This document shows positions 34,337 through 42,028 of a stretch of DNA of 64,000 nt, one piece after another (the first letter of the stretch is position 1; every line of letters starts with the position of its first letter). The notes beneath the pieces were generated by a model that saw nothing but the letters and a program-made list of their open reading frames with translations, was not told the origin of the DNA and did no database searches. The DNA is from Vulcanimicrobium sp035943995 (GTDB lineage: Bacteria > Vulcanimicrobiota > Vulcanimicrobiia > Vulcanimicrobiales > Vulcanimicrobiaceae). The position numbers and the translations under genes are program-made. The stretch covers positions 81,290 to 145,289 of the forward strand of contig DASZBS010000114.1 in the NCBI GenBank assembly GCA_035943995.1. The letters are read 5' to 3'.

Positions 34337-34729
34337 ATGAGCATCGTCGGTCACGGCATTGATATGGTTCCGATCGAGGAAATACGCCGGCTCGTGTCCA
34401 GCGCAGACGGGCATTTTATTGTTCAATGCTTTACGGAGAGCGAGCGAGAGGACAGCGGCACAGGGAGCAATCAGCCGGAACGTTTGGCCGGTCGATTCGC
34501 GGCGAAGGAGGCTGTTGCAAAGGCGCTTGGCGTCGGATGGGGAGATGGCGTCGCCTGGACCGATATAGAGATCTTATCGCGTGAGTCAGGGGCGCCATTT
34601 GTCGAACTCCACAGCCTGGTAGAATTGGTCGCGGATGCACTGGGGATCCGAAGGTGGCTGCTCAGCATAACGCACTCAGACGAATATGCGCTTGCGAGCG
34701 TTATCGCGCTATCAGACTGTGAAAGCTGA
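34337..34729 (+). CDS. AcpS-like holo-acyl-carrier-protein synthase (4'-phosphopantetheinyl transferase)
   Basis: 130 residues. Both AcpS signatures are present: GHGIDMVPI with the Mg-binding Asp9, and RLAGRFAAKEAVAKALG with Glu58 and the CoA-binding Lys. LLSITHSDEYALASVIAL is the normal C-terminus. It would attach phosphopantetheine to a carrier protein. A housekeeping acpS would normally sit with core genes; this copy is in an island that also encodes an acyl-carrier-like protein (37928-38236), which is its obvious client. ATG 34337 is chosen for AAGGAAA just upstream; an in-frame ATG lies at 34319. It converges with the next operon, 26 bp away. Confidence 0.88.
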   Translation: MSIVGHGIDMVPIEEIRRLVSSADGHFIVQCFTESEREDSGTGSNQPERLAGRFAAKEAVAKALGVGWGDGVAWTDIEILSRESGAPFVELHSLVELVADALGIRRWLLSITHSDEYALASVIALSDCES

Positions 34730-34755
34730 TCGAGCGTAGCCGCTTCGCTCCAGCT

Positions 34756-35838
34756 TTAGTATCGAGCGGTGAGATGCGGATCGGCAGCGATACGCTCGTT
34801 CAACCCCCATTTCGGCGGAAGCCACACATTATACATGTCGCGCCCCGCTCTAAAGCGCTGTTTGATTTTAGTTCGTCCCGCAAGCCCTTTCGCGCTAGGA
34901 TAAGCTACGCGAGTGTACTTGCTGACCTCGCAGAAAAGATTTTGACAGTCGATGAGCTGTAAGCGTCTTCCCCAGAGCGATGGGAATGAAAGCCCGAGCC
35001 TTGCCAACTCCGACTCCTGCCTATCGGCGACGATCTTAATGAGCTCGGCGTCGTTCAGCCCGCCGGAGTGGGTAAAACACTTCCGTATACCATCGCGCGC
35101 TCCAGGACCTGGTACGACGAAGTCCATCTCGGCGAAGTTCGTTAGCGTGCTGTAATTGATATCCGTAGTCAATTGATATGCGAGAAAGTCACCAATCGTC
35201 GGAAAGCCGCGAAGCAGCAGAAATACCTGTTGCATGGTTCGGCAGTGCCTAATGCGATCAGGAAAGCCGGAGGTTATGATGGCCTCGATTAGTCTGAGGT
35301 GGTTCTGGTGCTTAGCGCTAAATCCGTAGCTGCTGCCGCCTGGAGGCATAATATATGCGCCCGAATATATCGGATCCCCAGCAGCTAGCGCGCTTTTGAA
35401 GGCCTCGTCATACTTATAAAAGTCGTAGCCCGCAAGAGTAATGCTACCGAAAGCTCGCTCGAGCCTTTGCCACGTCTCGATTTTGTTGAATATTTTAAAG
35501 AGGAGGATGCGAAAACATATTTCGGCCGACGTATCCGGCAGGTCGGCTCGATAGATCACGCTACGGATCAAATACTGGCTGACGCGGTCCAGCACACGGT
35601 ACGCATTGGTAAATTTGAACGTCAGCAGAATCGGGTCTGCGGTCCATGGTGGCGGAAGTGAGCGCAGTCGCCTTATGAATACGTTATGTCGTTCAGCCGC
35701 AAATAACCAATAGACGTCGTACAGATCGCTGACAAGCGCCGGCACAAGTGGTTGAGACACGGGAAGTTTACGGGATTCAGGTCGGCTAGCGCCGAGCGCG
35801 TAGTATTCCGTCACATTTGGCTTAGCTTCGGGCTCCAT
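34756..35838 (-). CDS. Alpha-glutamyl/putrescinyl-thymine pyrophosphorylase-family protein (HMUDK helical domain)
   Basis: 360 residues. The whole length matches what I know of the clade of alpha-GPT pyrophosphorylase/5-hmdU DNA kinase helical-domain proteins: FRILLFKIFNKIETWQRLE, GAYIMPPGGSSYG, GFPTIGDFLAYQLTTDINYS, FVVPGPGARDGIRKCF, LQLIDCQNLFCEVSKYTRVA and LPPKWGLNER. In phages these enzymes act on pyrophosphorylated 5-hydroxymethyl-deoxyuridine and install amino acid or polyamine groups on thymine. It lies 62 bp after the thymidylate-synthase-like gene in the same operon, which fits a two-step pathway. No phage structural or replication gene is nearby, so this is a chromosomal version. 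Function in this organism is inferred. Confidence 0.85.
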   Translation of the reverse strand: MEPEAKPNVTEYYALGASRPESRKLPVSQPLVPALVSDLYDVYWLFAAERHNVFIRRLRSLPPPWTADPILLTFKFTNAYRVLDRVSQYLIRSVIYRADLPDTSAEICFRILLFKIFNKIETWQRLERAFGSITLAGYDFYKYDEAFKSALAAGDPIYSGAYIMPPGGSSYGFSAKHQNHLRLIEAIITSGFPDRIRHCRTMQQVFLLLRGFPTIGDFLAYQLTTDINYSTLTNFAEMDFVVPGPGARDGIRKCFTHSGGLNDAELIKIVADRQESELARLGLSFPSLWGRRLQLIDCQNLFCEVSKYTRVAYPSAKGLAGRTKIKQRFRAGRDMYNVWLPPKWGLNERIAADPHLTARY

Positions 35839-35900
35839 CGGGCGCTCTGGCGTTCTAATAGCGCTCAGGCATAGCCTTCACCCGCTCTCGTCGCGGCGGC

Positions 35901-36698
35901 CTATCCGCAGCGTTCATCCGCGATAGAGGTGCGTACCAAATCAGCAACGTCGCGAAGGCGACCATCGGTCTTGGGGATTCGCTCCAGTTTTGCCAGACCT
36001 ATCATCACATTTACGCTAAGGAGCGGAACGCCCATTTCACCGGCCATGAACATACCGAGTTGACTCAGCCCAAGGTAATTCCCATATGCCTTGTCAAATA
36101 GTTGTTGAGTTGGATAAAAGGCGTTTACAACAAGGCCGGTCTCAGTTGGAACGAATGCCAACTGTTGAAGGCAGGGGAAACCCAGCTGAGCCTCGGCAAC
36201 GTGGTCACGGCTGGGGTCGAATATCGCGACTTGAAACATTGACTTTCGCACGCCGCGTCTGCTTTGGTATTGGTGCAGGACCCACTCGAGCTGGTTGCCC
36301 CCACATGGTCCACTGCCAAACGTCATCATGCGCTCGAAATATAGCCCACGTCGGTTCGCCGCGGGGTTCGCTGCCTTTAACCCCGGAACCGCCAATGCGC
36401 AAATCTCATATAGTCGAGTTCGGCTGCCTCGCGCCATCGTCCAATAGCGCTCTGGGAAGATTGTAAATGCGACTGTTTCTACATCCCAGTTGTCCGTTTG
36501 TCGAAGCAACTGGTCAAGAGCGCTGCGGACCATGGGGTCTTCATTCGGTGGGTTATTCATATCGAAGCCACCGATTTGTACCATAAGCGGCGCGATTGTC
36601 TTTCCTGGATGGTCGAGTACATCCAATAGAGCGCGGCCCCAAGCGTGCGATACGTTGTTGCTATCGATAATAAGAGATCGATGCGAACGCTTAGCCAT
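35901..36698 (-). CDS. Thymidylate-synthase-like pyrimidine (hydroxy)methylase
   Basis: 265 residues, same length as ThyA. NVSHAWGRALLDVLDHPG opens a TS-like fold. The catalytic cysteine is in GFPCLQQLAFVP (Cys176, with Gln following as in PCHxxxQF), and FYPTQQLFDKAYGNYLGLSQ aligns with the YQRSCDVFLGLPFNIASY region of ThyA. Asn207 is kept, but the position of the phosphate-binding Arg (YQRS) is Thr, so the substrate or its phosphates probably differ from dUMP. Related divergent enzymes make hydroxymethyl pyrimidines for phage DNA. ATG 36698 overlaps the protease stop by 8 bp. Together with the next gene it forms a hydroxymethylate-then-conjugate pair. Confidence 0.8.
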   Translation of the reverse strand: MAKRSHRSLIIDSNNVSHAWGRALLDVLDHPGKTIAPLMVQIGGFDMNNPPNEDPMVRSALDQLLRQTDNWDVETVAFTIFPERYWTMARGSRTRLYEICALAVPGLKAANPAANRRGLYFERMMTFGSGPCGGNQLEWVLHQYQSRRGVRKSMFQVAIFDPSRDHVAEAQLGFPCLQQLAFVPTETGLVVNAFYPTQQLFDKAYGNYLGLSQLGMFMAGEMGVPLLSVNVMIGLAKLERIPKTDGRLRDVADLVRTSIADERCG

Positions 36699-37572
36699 CG
36701 TCGATATCCTCAAGATGGCGGTACCGCGCGAGGCCGCAATACTGAAACCTAGAGATCCTGGAAAAGATAGCTCGTGAGCCACCCAAGAATATCTGCGAGA
36801 TGCCGGGCTGTACTGCGCGAAAGAGCGATCCAGTCACAATGTCGCGCTCGTAGGTTAGTGCTTGCCCATGTTGTTTCGTGCCTCTCGGCAACAAGAGTAC
36901 CGATCCTACCTCTGCATCTATAAGAGATGCCCTCGAGAAGTGATCAATGTAAACAACCTGATCCGAAGAAGACATACCAAGTAGGTCGGCACGGAGAGTC
37001 TTCGGGCTTACCCGTAGAAGCGCGGAGGCTCGACTTCGTGGAATCTCAGTCGATCCGTATGCAAGGTGATTTACAAGCGTCGAATACCCCACTCCATAAT
37101 CACACGCTATGGCATAGACCTGATGAGACGTTGCTTCGTTCGCCGTAGTGCCCCGGTCGGCGAATGCCCGGCGCAACCCTAACGCTGGCATTAGCAAGAA
37201 TCCAGCGAAGGCGTCGGCCAGTAGTTCTGTTGGGTCGTATGTATCAGACCTGCTGAGTCGAGAACGAAGTTCATGAACGGTACTGCTATGCCCTAACAGG
37301 TGATGCCCCAATTCGTGTGCGCAACTGTATGCTCTGCGCGCAAGGGGGCGCAGAGCGGAAAGATGTATCCGAGGCGGCGACCCGCGCTGGTACATGCCTT
37401 CTAATGTCGCTATGTCATTAAATCGGACCACGATTCCGACCGCGTCGCAGAAGTCGTAAATTGATACGGGGCTGTACGGATCCACACCGGCGTCTTGTCG
37501 AGCGGATATAGCTGCGATCATCCCCCGACTCGCCACAGCACTCCGGCCGTAAAACGGTAGAACGTTGCTCAT
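36691..37572 (-). CDS. ImmA/IrrE-family metallopeptidase
   Basis: 293 residues. The zinc-protease motif is AYSCAHELGHHLLGH (His86-Glu87...His90), preceded by FCDAVGIVVRFNDIATLEGM and followed by ELLADAFAGFLLMP with the third ligand, as in ImmA/IrrE proteins. The C-terminal 150 residues form an extra domain ending in the mixed segment SRFQYCGLARYRHL. In ICEBs1 and phage systems such proteases cleave the neighbouring XRE repressor upon a signal. Here the ATG shares a base with the repressor's TGA, so repressor and protease are made together. Confidence 0.9.
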   Translation of the reverse strand: MSNVLPFYGRSAVASRGMIAAISARQDAGVDPYSPVSIYDFCDAVGIVVRFNDIATLEGMYQRGSPPRIHLSALRPLARRAYSCAHELGHHLLGHSSTVHELRSRLSRSDTYDPTELLADAFAGFLLMPALGLRRAFADRGTTANEATSHQVYAIACDYGVGYSTLVNHLAYGSTEIPRSRASALLRVSPKTLRADLLGMSSSDQVVYIDHFSRASLIDAEVGSVLLLPRGTKQHGQALTYERDIVTGSLFRAVQPGISQIFLGGSRAIFSRISRFQYCGLARYRHLEDIDDG

Positions 37573-37931
37573 CACGAGCGACCTCTCTCGCCTTGGTCCT
37601 GGCGCATTGCCGCGAGAAGTTTCATAAGGCGATCCAGGTCGTCCGGCTTCAGCTTCCCAAGCTCCCTCGCTGCCAACTGAAGCCTCGAATCTTCCGGAGC
37701 ATCCTGTCGTGGTACGGCGTAAAGCCATTCGAGACTGACGTCGAATAGCTCTGCCATCCGCGAGAGCTCGTCAACGGTCACTCGACGATTGCCCGCTTCA
37801 ATTTCCGAAATGGATGGCCGATGCATTTGCAGCATGCGAGCAACTTGGCCTTGTGAGAGCCCTGCCAATGTTCGTGCTTCTCGAATGCGCGCCGCAAGTT
37901 CAGTGCGCCGTTTTCCGTCTGCGTCATTCAT
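37572..37931 (-). CDS. XRE-family (Cro/CI-like) repressor
   Basis: 119 residues. Residues 10-66 are an HTH_3 domain: LAARIREARTLAGLSQGQVA, RPSISEIEAGNRRVTVDELS, then RMAELFDVSLEWLY. The tail (RLQLAARELGKLKPDDLDRL) is helical and may dimerise. It is second in a five-gene operon and followed directly by its likely protease; the 29-bp palindrome over the operon promoter is its probable operator. The ATG overlaps the upstream gene's stop (ATGA). Confidence 0.9.
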   Translation of the reverse strand: MNDADGKRRTELAARIREARTLAGLSQGQVARMLQMHRPSISEIEAGNRRVTVDELSRMAELFDVSLEWLYAVPRQDAPEDSRLQLAARELGKLKPDDLDRLMKLLAAMRQDQGERGRS

Positions 37932-38236
37932 GCGACAGTGATTCCGGTAATAGCTTCTTTCGAGTCTATCAGCGCGCAGATCAACACAACGCTCTCATCA
38001 ATTGTCAACGGTGTCTTTCCAGCTTTCTTACGAAAGAGGTTGATGTTATTTGGAATGGGTACTCCGAGCGCAATAGCGACCATCGCGGACGCTACCGGCC
38101 AAACCTTGCTGTCGAATTTTCCAAGGTCTTCAATCGGCTTCGTTTCACCTAGTAGTTTTGGGCACGCCAATTTGCTCGAGGATTGAATCTCAATGAGCAC
38201 ATTGATCAGCGCCTGCTTCACGTAGTCGGCGTCCAT
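37928..38236 (-). CDS. Acyl-carrier-protein-like protein
   Basis: 102 residues from ATG 38236, preceded by GAGGG. A helix (YVKQALINVLIEIQSSSK) is followed by PIEDLGKFDSKVWPVASAMV, where DLG-x-FDS matches the DLGxDS phosphopantetheine site of acyl carrier proteins (Ser43). ALGVPIPNNINLF and TPLTIDESVVLICALI correspond to ACP helices 3 and 4. It is the first gene of the minus-strand island operon, while an AcpS-like transferase is encoded at 34337. Sequence similarity is modest, but the Ser, spacing and partner agree. It could carry the group that is joined to the modified pyrimidine. Confidence 0.72.
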   Translation of the reverse strand: MDADYVKQALINVLIEIQSSSKLACPKLLGETKPIEDLGKFDSKVWPVASAMVAIALGVPIPNNINLFRKKAGKTPLTIDESVVLICALIDSKEAITGITVA

Positions 38237-38257
38237 AGAGGCCCTCAAGAGCAAATT

Positions 38258-38286
38258 ACTAGTGGTAAGATAATCTTACCACTAGT
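38258..38286. promoter_or_regulatory. 29-bp palindromic operator of the island operon
   Basis: ACTAGTGGTAAGAT (38258-38271), one central base, then its exact complement (38273-38286). It covers the -10 box of the promoter below and lies about 22 bp before the ACP-like start. The XRE repressor in the operon is the expected ligand. Confidence 0.85.
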
Positions 38287-38301
38287 GGACGGGACTGTCA
38301 A
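38273..38301 (-). promoter_or_regulatory. Promoter of the minus-strand island operon
   Basis: On the minus strand: TTGACA (38301-38296), a 17-bp spacer, then TAAGAT (38278-38273). A consensus -35 and ideal spacing suggest a strong promoter when the palindrome is free. It would drive ACP-like, XRE, ImmA/IrrE, TS-like and alpha-GPT-like genes. Confidence 0.8.
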
Positions 38302-38553
38302 GGCAGTCGACTACCGACAGTTTATTTTTTGCATCGGCTGCATTGGTCTCTCATCCTCGGCGGTATCGGCGATTCAGTGTGTACCCGTCGTTTAATGTTT
38401 CTCATGCGGTGCTGAGGCGCTTGCAATTGACGCCTACCTCGACGGGACAGAGTCACACATTCACACCAAAGTTCGTTTCGCAGGCTGCGCCGGAACGGTC
38501 CAACCGACCGCAGGGCCGGAAGTAAATTTACGTGCTTTCCGAAAGATGGGGAA

Positions 38554-40620
38554 GTGCACTTGATTCGTTTTTTTCTCCGTGCCGTTGGCGCTGGGGCTCT
38601 GTCCGCGCTTTTCATTACCTCGCTTCCGCACGTTGCCACGGGGACGACTGCTGGCGGCCCCGCCGCAAATACGCTCGTGCTGGATCCCGGGGACCTCGAT
38701 CCTACGTGCAAAGCATGCGACGACTTCTACCAGTTCGCCACAGGCGGCTGGATCAAGAAGAACCCCATCCCCGCCGGCCATGCGACGTGGGGCAGCCTGC
38801 CTGAGCTCGCCGAGCAGAACCGGGCCGTCGTCACTTCGATCCTCGAGGACGCTGCCAAGAACACCTCGGCGCCGGCGGGCAGCGACGAGCAGAAGATCGG
38901 CGCGTTCTACCGCGCATGCATGAACGAGGCCGGTATCGAGAAGGCCGGCACCGGGCCGGTCGATCCGATGCTCGCCGACGTCGGGCGCGTCGCGTCGGTC
39001 CCCGCGCTCGTCGATGAGATCGGCAAGCTGCATGTGGTCGGCGTCGGCGGCGGGCTCAACTTCGGCTCGGACTCCGACACCAAGGACTCATCGAAGCAGA
39101 TCGCGTCGCTGGGCCTGGGCGGGCTGGGCCTGCCCGATCGCGACTACTACCTCAAGGACGACGCGCGGTCGCAAGCGATCCGCACGGCGTACCGCACCTA
39201 CGTCGTCGCGCAGCTGACGAACCTCGGCGACGCGCCGGCGACCGCGGAGACGCAGGCCGACGCGGTCATCGCGCTCGAGACCGCGCTCGCGAAGGCGACG
39301 CCGACGCGCGTCGAGATGCGCGATCCCGCCGCGACGTATCACCCGATGCCGGTCGCCGACCTGACGAAGCTCGCGCCGCACATCCCGTGGTCGTCGTACT
39401 TCGCCACGTACAACGCACCGTCGTTCAGCACCATCGACGTCGCGATCCCGGCCTACGTCACGGCGTACGACAACCTGGTCGCCACGACGCCGCTCGCGAC
39501 GTGGAAGTCGTACCTGCGCTATCACATCGCCGATTCGTTCGCGAATTCGCTGCCCAAGCGCTTCGCCGACGCGAGCTTCGCCTTCCGCAGCACCGTGCTG
39601 AGCGGCGTCAAGGAACAGCTCCCGCGCTCGCAGCGCTGCACCACCGCCGCCGACTCCTCGCTGCGCGACGTGCTCGGCAAGGCCTACGTCGCGCGCACGT
39701 TCTCGCCCGCCGCCAAGGCGCGCGCGCTCGCGCTCGTCGACAACCTCCAGGGCGTGCTGCACGACGACATCGCGACGCTCGACTGGATGAGCGCCCCCAC
39801 CAAGAAGTACGCGCAAACCAAACTCGGCGCGTTCACCAAGAAGATCGGCTATCCCGACAAATGGGTCGACTTCTCCGCGCTGTCCGTCACCGACGGTCCG
39901 TACGCCAACGACGTCATGGCGGTGCGCCGCTTCGAGGTCGCGCGCAACATCGCGCGCCTCGGCAAGCCCACGGACCGCAGCCTCTTCGGCATGACGCCGC
40001 CGACCGTCAACGCGTACTACAACCCGTCGAACAACGAAGTCGTGTTCCCGGCCGGCATCCTGCAGCCGCCGTTCTTCAACCCCAACGCCGACGACGCGGT
40101 GAACTACGGCGCGATCGGCGCGGTGATCGGTCACGAGATGACGCACGGCTTCGACGATCAGGGCAAGCAGTTCGACGCCGAAGGCAACCTGCGCGACTGG
40201 TGGACGCCCGCCGACTCGACGAACTTCGCGAGCCGCGCACAGTGCATCGTCGACGAGTACAGCAGCCTCGAACCGATCCCCGGCGTGCACGACAACGGCA
40301 AGCTCGTCCAGGGCGAAGCGATCGCGGACCTCGGCGGCCTGACCATCGCGTACAAAGCCTTCGAGCGCACCCCGCAAGCCAAGGCGCACAAGATGATCGA
40401 CGGCTACACGCCCGAGCAGCGCTTCTTCCTGTCGTACGCGCAAGTCTGGCGCGCGGCGCAGACCGAAGCGGAGATCCGCCAGCGCGCAACGACCGACCCG
40501 CACCCAAACCCGAAGCTGCGCGTGATCGGCACGCTCTCGAACATGCCGGAGTTCCAGGCGGCCTTCAAGTGCATGGCAACGGACAAGATGGTCCGCAAGA
40601 ACGCGTGCCGGATTTGGTAG
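38554..40620 (+). CDS. M13-family metallopeptidase (neprilysin-like)
   Basis: 688 residues, the normal family length. An N-terminal signal (LRAVGAGALSALFITSLPHV) is followed by the M13_N start CDDFYQFATGGWIKKNPIPA. The zinc site is VIGHEMTHGFDDQG (HExxH at about 527-531) and GEAIADLGGL (third ligand Glu), with the C-terminal MVRKNACRIW typical of M13. NAYYNPSNNEVVFPAGILQP is the substrate-cleft motif. It is probably exported and degrades peptides. GTG start after GATGGGGAA. High-GC codon use returns here after the island. Confidence 0.93.
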   Translation: MHLIRFFLRAVGAGALSALFITSLPHVATGTTAGGPAANTLVLDPGDLDPTCKACDDFYQFATGGWIKKNPIPAGHATWGSLPELAEQNRAVVTSILEDAAKNTSAPAGSDEQKIGAFYRACMNEAGIEKAGTGPVDPMLADVGRVASVPALVDEIGKLHVVGVGGGLNFGSDSDTKDSSKQIASLGLGGLGLPDRDYYLKDDARSQAIRTAYRTYVVAQLTNLGDAPATAETQADAVIALETALAKATPTRVEMRDPAATYHPMPVADLTKLAPHIPWSSYFATYNAPSFSTIDVAIPAYVTAYDNLVATTPLATWKSYLRYHIADSFANSLPKRFADASFAFRSTVLSGVKEQLPRSQRCTTAADSSLRDVLGKAYVARTFSPAAKARALALVDNLQGVLHDDIATLDWMSAPTKKYAQTKLGAFTKKIGYPDKWVDFSALSVTDGPYANDVMAVRRFEVARNIARLGKPTDRSLFGMTPPTVNAYYNPSNNEVVFPAGILQPPFFNPNADDAVNYGAIGAVIGHEMTHGFDDQGKQFDAEGNLRDWWTPADSTNFASRAQCIVDEYSSLEPIPGVHDNGKLVQGEAIADLGGLTIAYKAFERTPQAKAHKMIDGYTPEQRFFLSYAQVWRAAQTEAEIRQRATTDPHPNPKLRVIGTLSNMPEFQAAFKCMATDKMVRKNACRIW

Positions 40621-40621
40621 C

Positions 40622-40966
40622 ATGATCGCGTCCTTGATCCTCGCTCGGAATCGGCCTCACGCTCGGCTCGCAGCTGCACCTGCTTTCGCACTTCCGCCGG
40701 CGGTGGGCATCGATCCCGAACGCATCCCCTGCGGAACGCTGAATGGGCGATCTTTCGCCTAGGGTCCCCGCGAGCTCATCTGGATCATTCCCGCGACGCT
40801 GATCGCGTTGATCATCGCGTACGGCGTACTGACCGCGGTGTCGCCCGTGCTGCTTCTCAATGTGTCGCTGCTAATGATCCCTTTCGTCGTGCTGGCCGTC
40901 GCGACGCCCTTCATTCGCAACGGGATGGACAACATGATCGACATCGCGCAGCGGCGCCAGTCATAG
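40622..40966 (+). pseudogene. Decayed copy of the small membrane-protein gene at 44934
   Basis: Pieces in three frames match the intact 114-residue protein at 44934-45278. QLHLLSHFRRRWASIP (from 40671) corresponds to QLLLIAHIVRRWPAIP, then after a frameshift ERIPCGTLNGRSFA, an in-frame TAG where the intact gene has a Trp codon, GPRELIWIIPATLIALIIAY and finally IRNGMDNMIDIAQRRQS. A second frameshift lies near 40647. No intact product is possible. Confidence 0.8.
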
Positions 40967-40986
40967 TAGCCGGATCGGGCGTGGCC

Positions 40987-41020
40987 GGGTAGCCGGCGAC
41001 GAATCGGTCGCCGGCTACCC
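40987..41020. terminator. Perfect 14-bp hairpin after the decayed gene
   Basis: GGGTAGCCGGCGAC (40987-41000), loop GAATCG, then its exact complement (41007-41020). There is no T tract on either strand. It lies 13 bp beyond the stop of the minus-strand small peptide gene and could end that transcript. Confidence 0.55.
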
Positions 41021-41033
41021 CGTCATACCGCGC

Positions 41034-41180
41034 TCACTCGCAGCAGGTGTCGGTGCAGTTCACGCTTCTGGACAAGGTGTAGCACGAGTTGAAGGCGGAG
41101 CACGGCGCGGGCGCACGATATCCCGCATGGGGCGGCTCCTCGCGTAGGTCGAGGTCGTCGAATTTCATTTCGATCGGCAT
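41034..41180 (-). CDS. Small Cys/Ser/Thr-rich peptide, lanthipeptide-precursor-like
   Basis: 48 residues, ATG preceded by GGGAG at good spacing. The N-terminal part MPIEMKFDDLDLREEPPHAG is acidic and holds FDDLDL, close to the F-x-L-D leader motif of class I and FxLD lanthipeptides. The C-terminal 22 residues contain five Cys (CSAFNSCYTL, then NCTDTCCE), four Ser and three Thr, well suited to lanthionine rings. No lanthionine synthetase, protease or transporter is encoded in this window, so if it is a RiPP the enzymes act from elsewhere. A small secreted Cys-rich peptide is an alternative. Confidence 0.5.
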   Translation of the reverse strand: MPIEMKFDDLDLREEPPHAGYRAPAPCSAFNSCYTLSRSVNCTDTCCE

Positions 41181-41378
41181 GATCGTCCACTCCCGTATTG
41201 ATAGCGGCGGCATGTGCCGCCACGCGCTACCTTTCGCGCACGGCCGGACCGACTCATATCGGTCAAGCGTCCTGCCAGCAGCTTCGGATCTAGAGCCTGC
41301 CGCATCTGGTAGCGGCGTGATGGGCCGCTAAGAGCGCCCTCCCGGTAACGATCGCGGCTCCGTAGCCGCGCCACGCGA

Positions 41379-41555
41379 TCACTTCGTGCGGCGCGGCTTC
41401 TTTGCGTCGAAGTAGTCCCTCAAGACGCGCTCGACCACTGCTGATGGGTTGAACGCGCGGCCCGACTGACGATCTCGCCCTTCGGCGATAGCTTCGTTCT
41501 CGATCATGCGGATGAGATCGACCGGTAGCCTGTAGCCGACGTTCCGTTTTTCCAC
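41379..41555 (-). CDS. Small ribbon-helix-helix-like DNA-binding protein, copy A
   Basis: 58 residues, GTG start. VGYRLPVDLIRMIENEAIAE reads as a CopG/Arc-type strand and helix, and FNPSAVVERVLRDYFDAKK as the second helix, with a basic end KPRRTK. It is nearly identical to copy B at 43184. Both copies face a divergent plus-strand gene across a 55-bp spacer with inverted motifs, so autoregulation is likely. Confidence 0.75.
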   Translation of the reverse strand: MEKRNVGYRLPVDLIRMIENEAIAEGRDRQSGRAFNPSAVVERVLRDYFDAKKPRRTK

Positions 41556-41610
41556 GTTGCTAGCGTTCTAGCAGGAGGATCGATGCCCGCTTTACTAGAA
41601 TACTAGAAAC
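41556..41610. promoter_or_regulatory. Iteron-bearing divergent operator, copy A
   Basis: A 55-bp spacer between divergent starts. GCTAGCGTTCTAGCA (41559-41573) and TACTAGAATACTAGAA (41593-41608) are inverted versions of the same motif (CTAG-x-x-TTCTAG-x-A). Each ends within a few bases of a start codon. Confidence 0.7.
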
Positions 41611-41958
41611 ATGGAAAGGGAAGAACTCGATGGCCCTGGATCCGCTGGCGAGCAAGTCGTGCTCGCGCGAGCGGCTCAGATTGTTCTGGACGCGACCGAG
41701 GTGGATTGGTCTCGCGATCCCCTGACCGACTATGAAGCCGAAATTCGGCGGACGTGGCTGACCCAGCAGATGGAGCGCGGTACGTACGGCCGGATCGAGA
41801 TCGCCGAGCTTACGTTCGGGATGCGCGACATGGGCGCCGATCTGCGCGAAGCACTCGACGGCATCTTTATGCTCGCGGAAATCCGCGCTGCTCGAAGTCA
41901 GAGCGAGTCGCTCCGTTCTGCGCGCGACGCGGTGAACCGCCGCCGGCCCGGTCCCTGA
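41611..41958 (+). CDS. Unknown protein of the duplicated module, copy A
   Basis: 115 residues. The core VLDATEVDWSRDPLTDYEAE, IRRTWLTQQMERGTYGRIEI, then AELTFGMRDMGADLREALDG is almost identical in copy B (43416). It is acidic and probably helical. No family recognised. Pairing with a divergent ribbon-helix-helix protein suggests a co-regulator or toxin-antitoxin-like role, which is inference. Confidence 0.7.
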   Translation: MEREELDGPGSAGEQVVLARAAQIVLDATEVDWSRDPLTDYEAEIRRTWLTQQMERGTYGRIEIAELTFGMRDMGADLREALDGIFMLAEIRAARSQSESLRSARDAVNRRRPGP

Positions 41959-42028
41959 GCCGTAGTCGGCGACGCACCGCCTCGGAGCAATACTGAGGAC
42001 CCGTGCGCCCCGCGTCGAACCAACTGTC

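Noticed and set aside
38302..38553. Possible second divergent gene or attachment site between the island and the M13 gene
   Set aside because: Short frames only, no motif, and no direct repeat matching the other island edge near 32.4-32.58 kb was found by eye.
41181..41378. Several short inverted repeats (for example around GGCGGCATGTGCCGCC, 41206-41221) as a riboswitch
   Set aside because: No known aptamer core is recognisable and GC-rich hairpins arise easily here. They may still be promoter-proximal structure for the small peptide gene.
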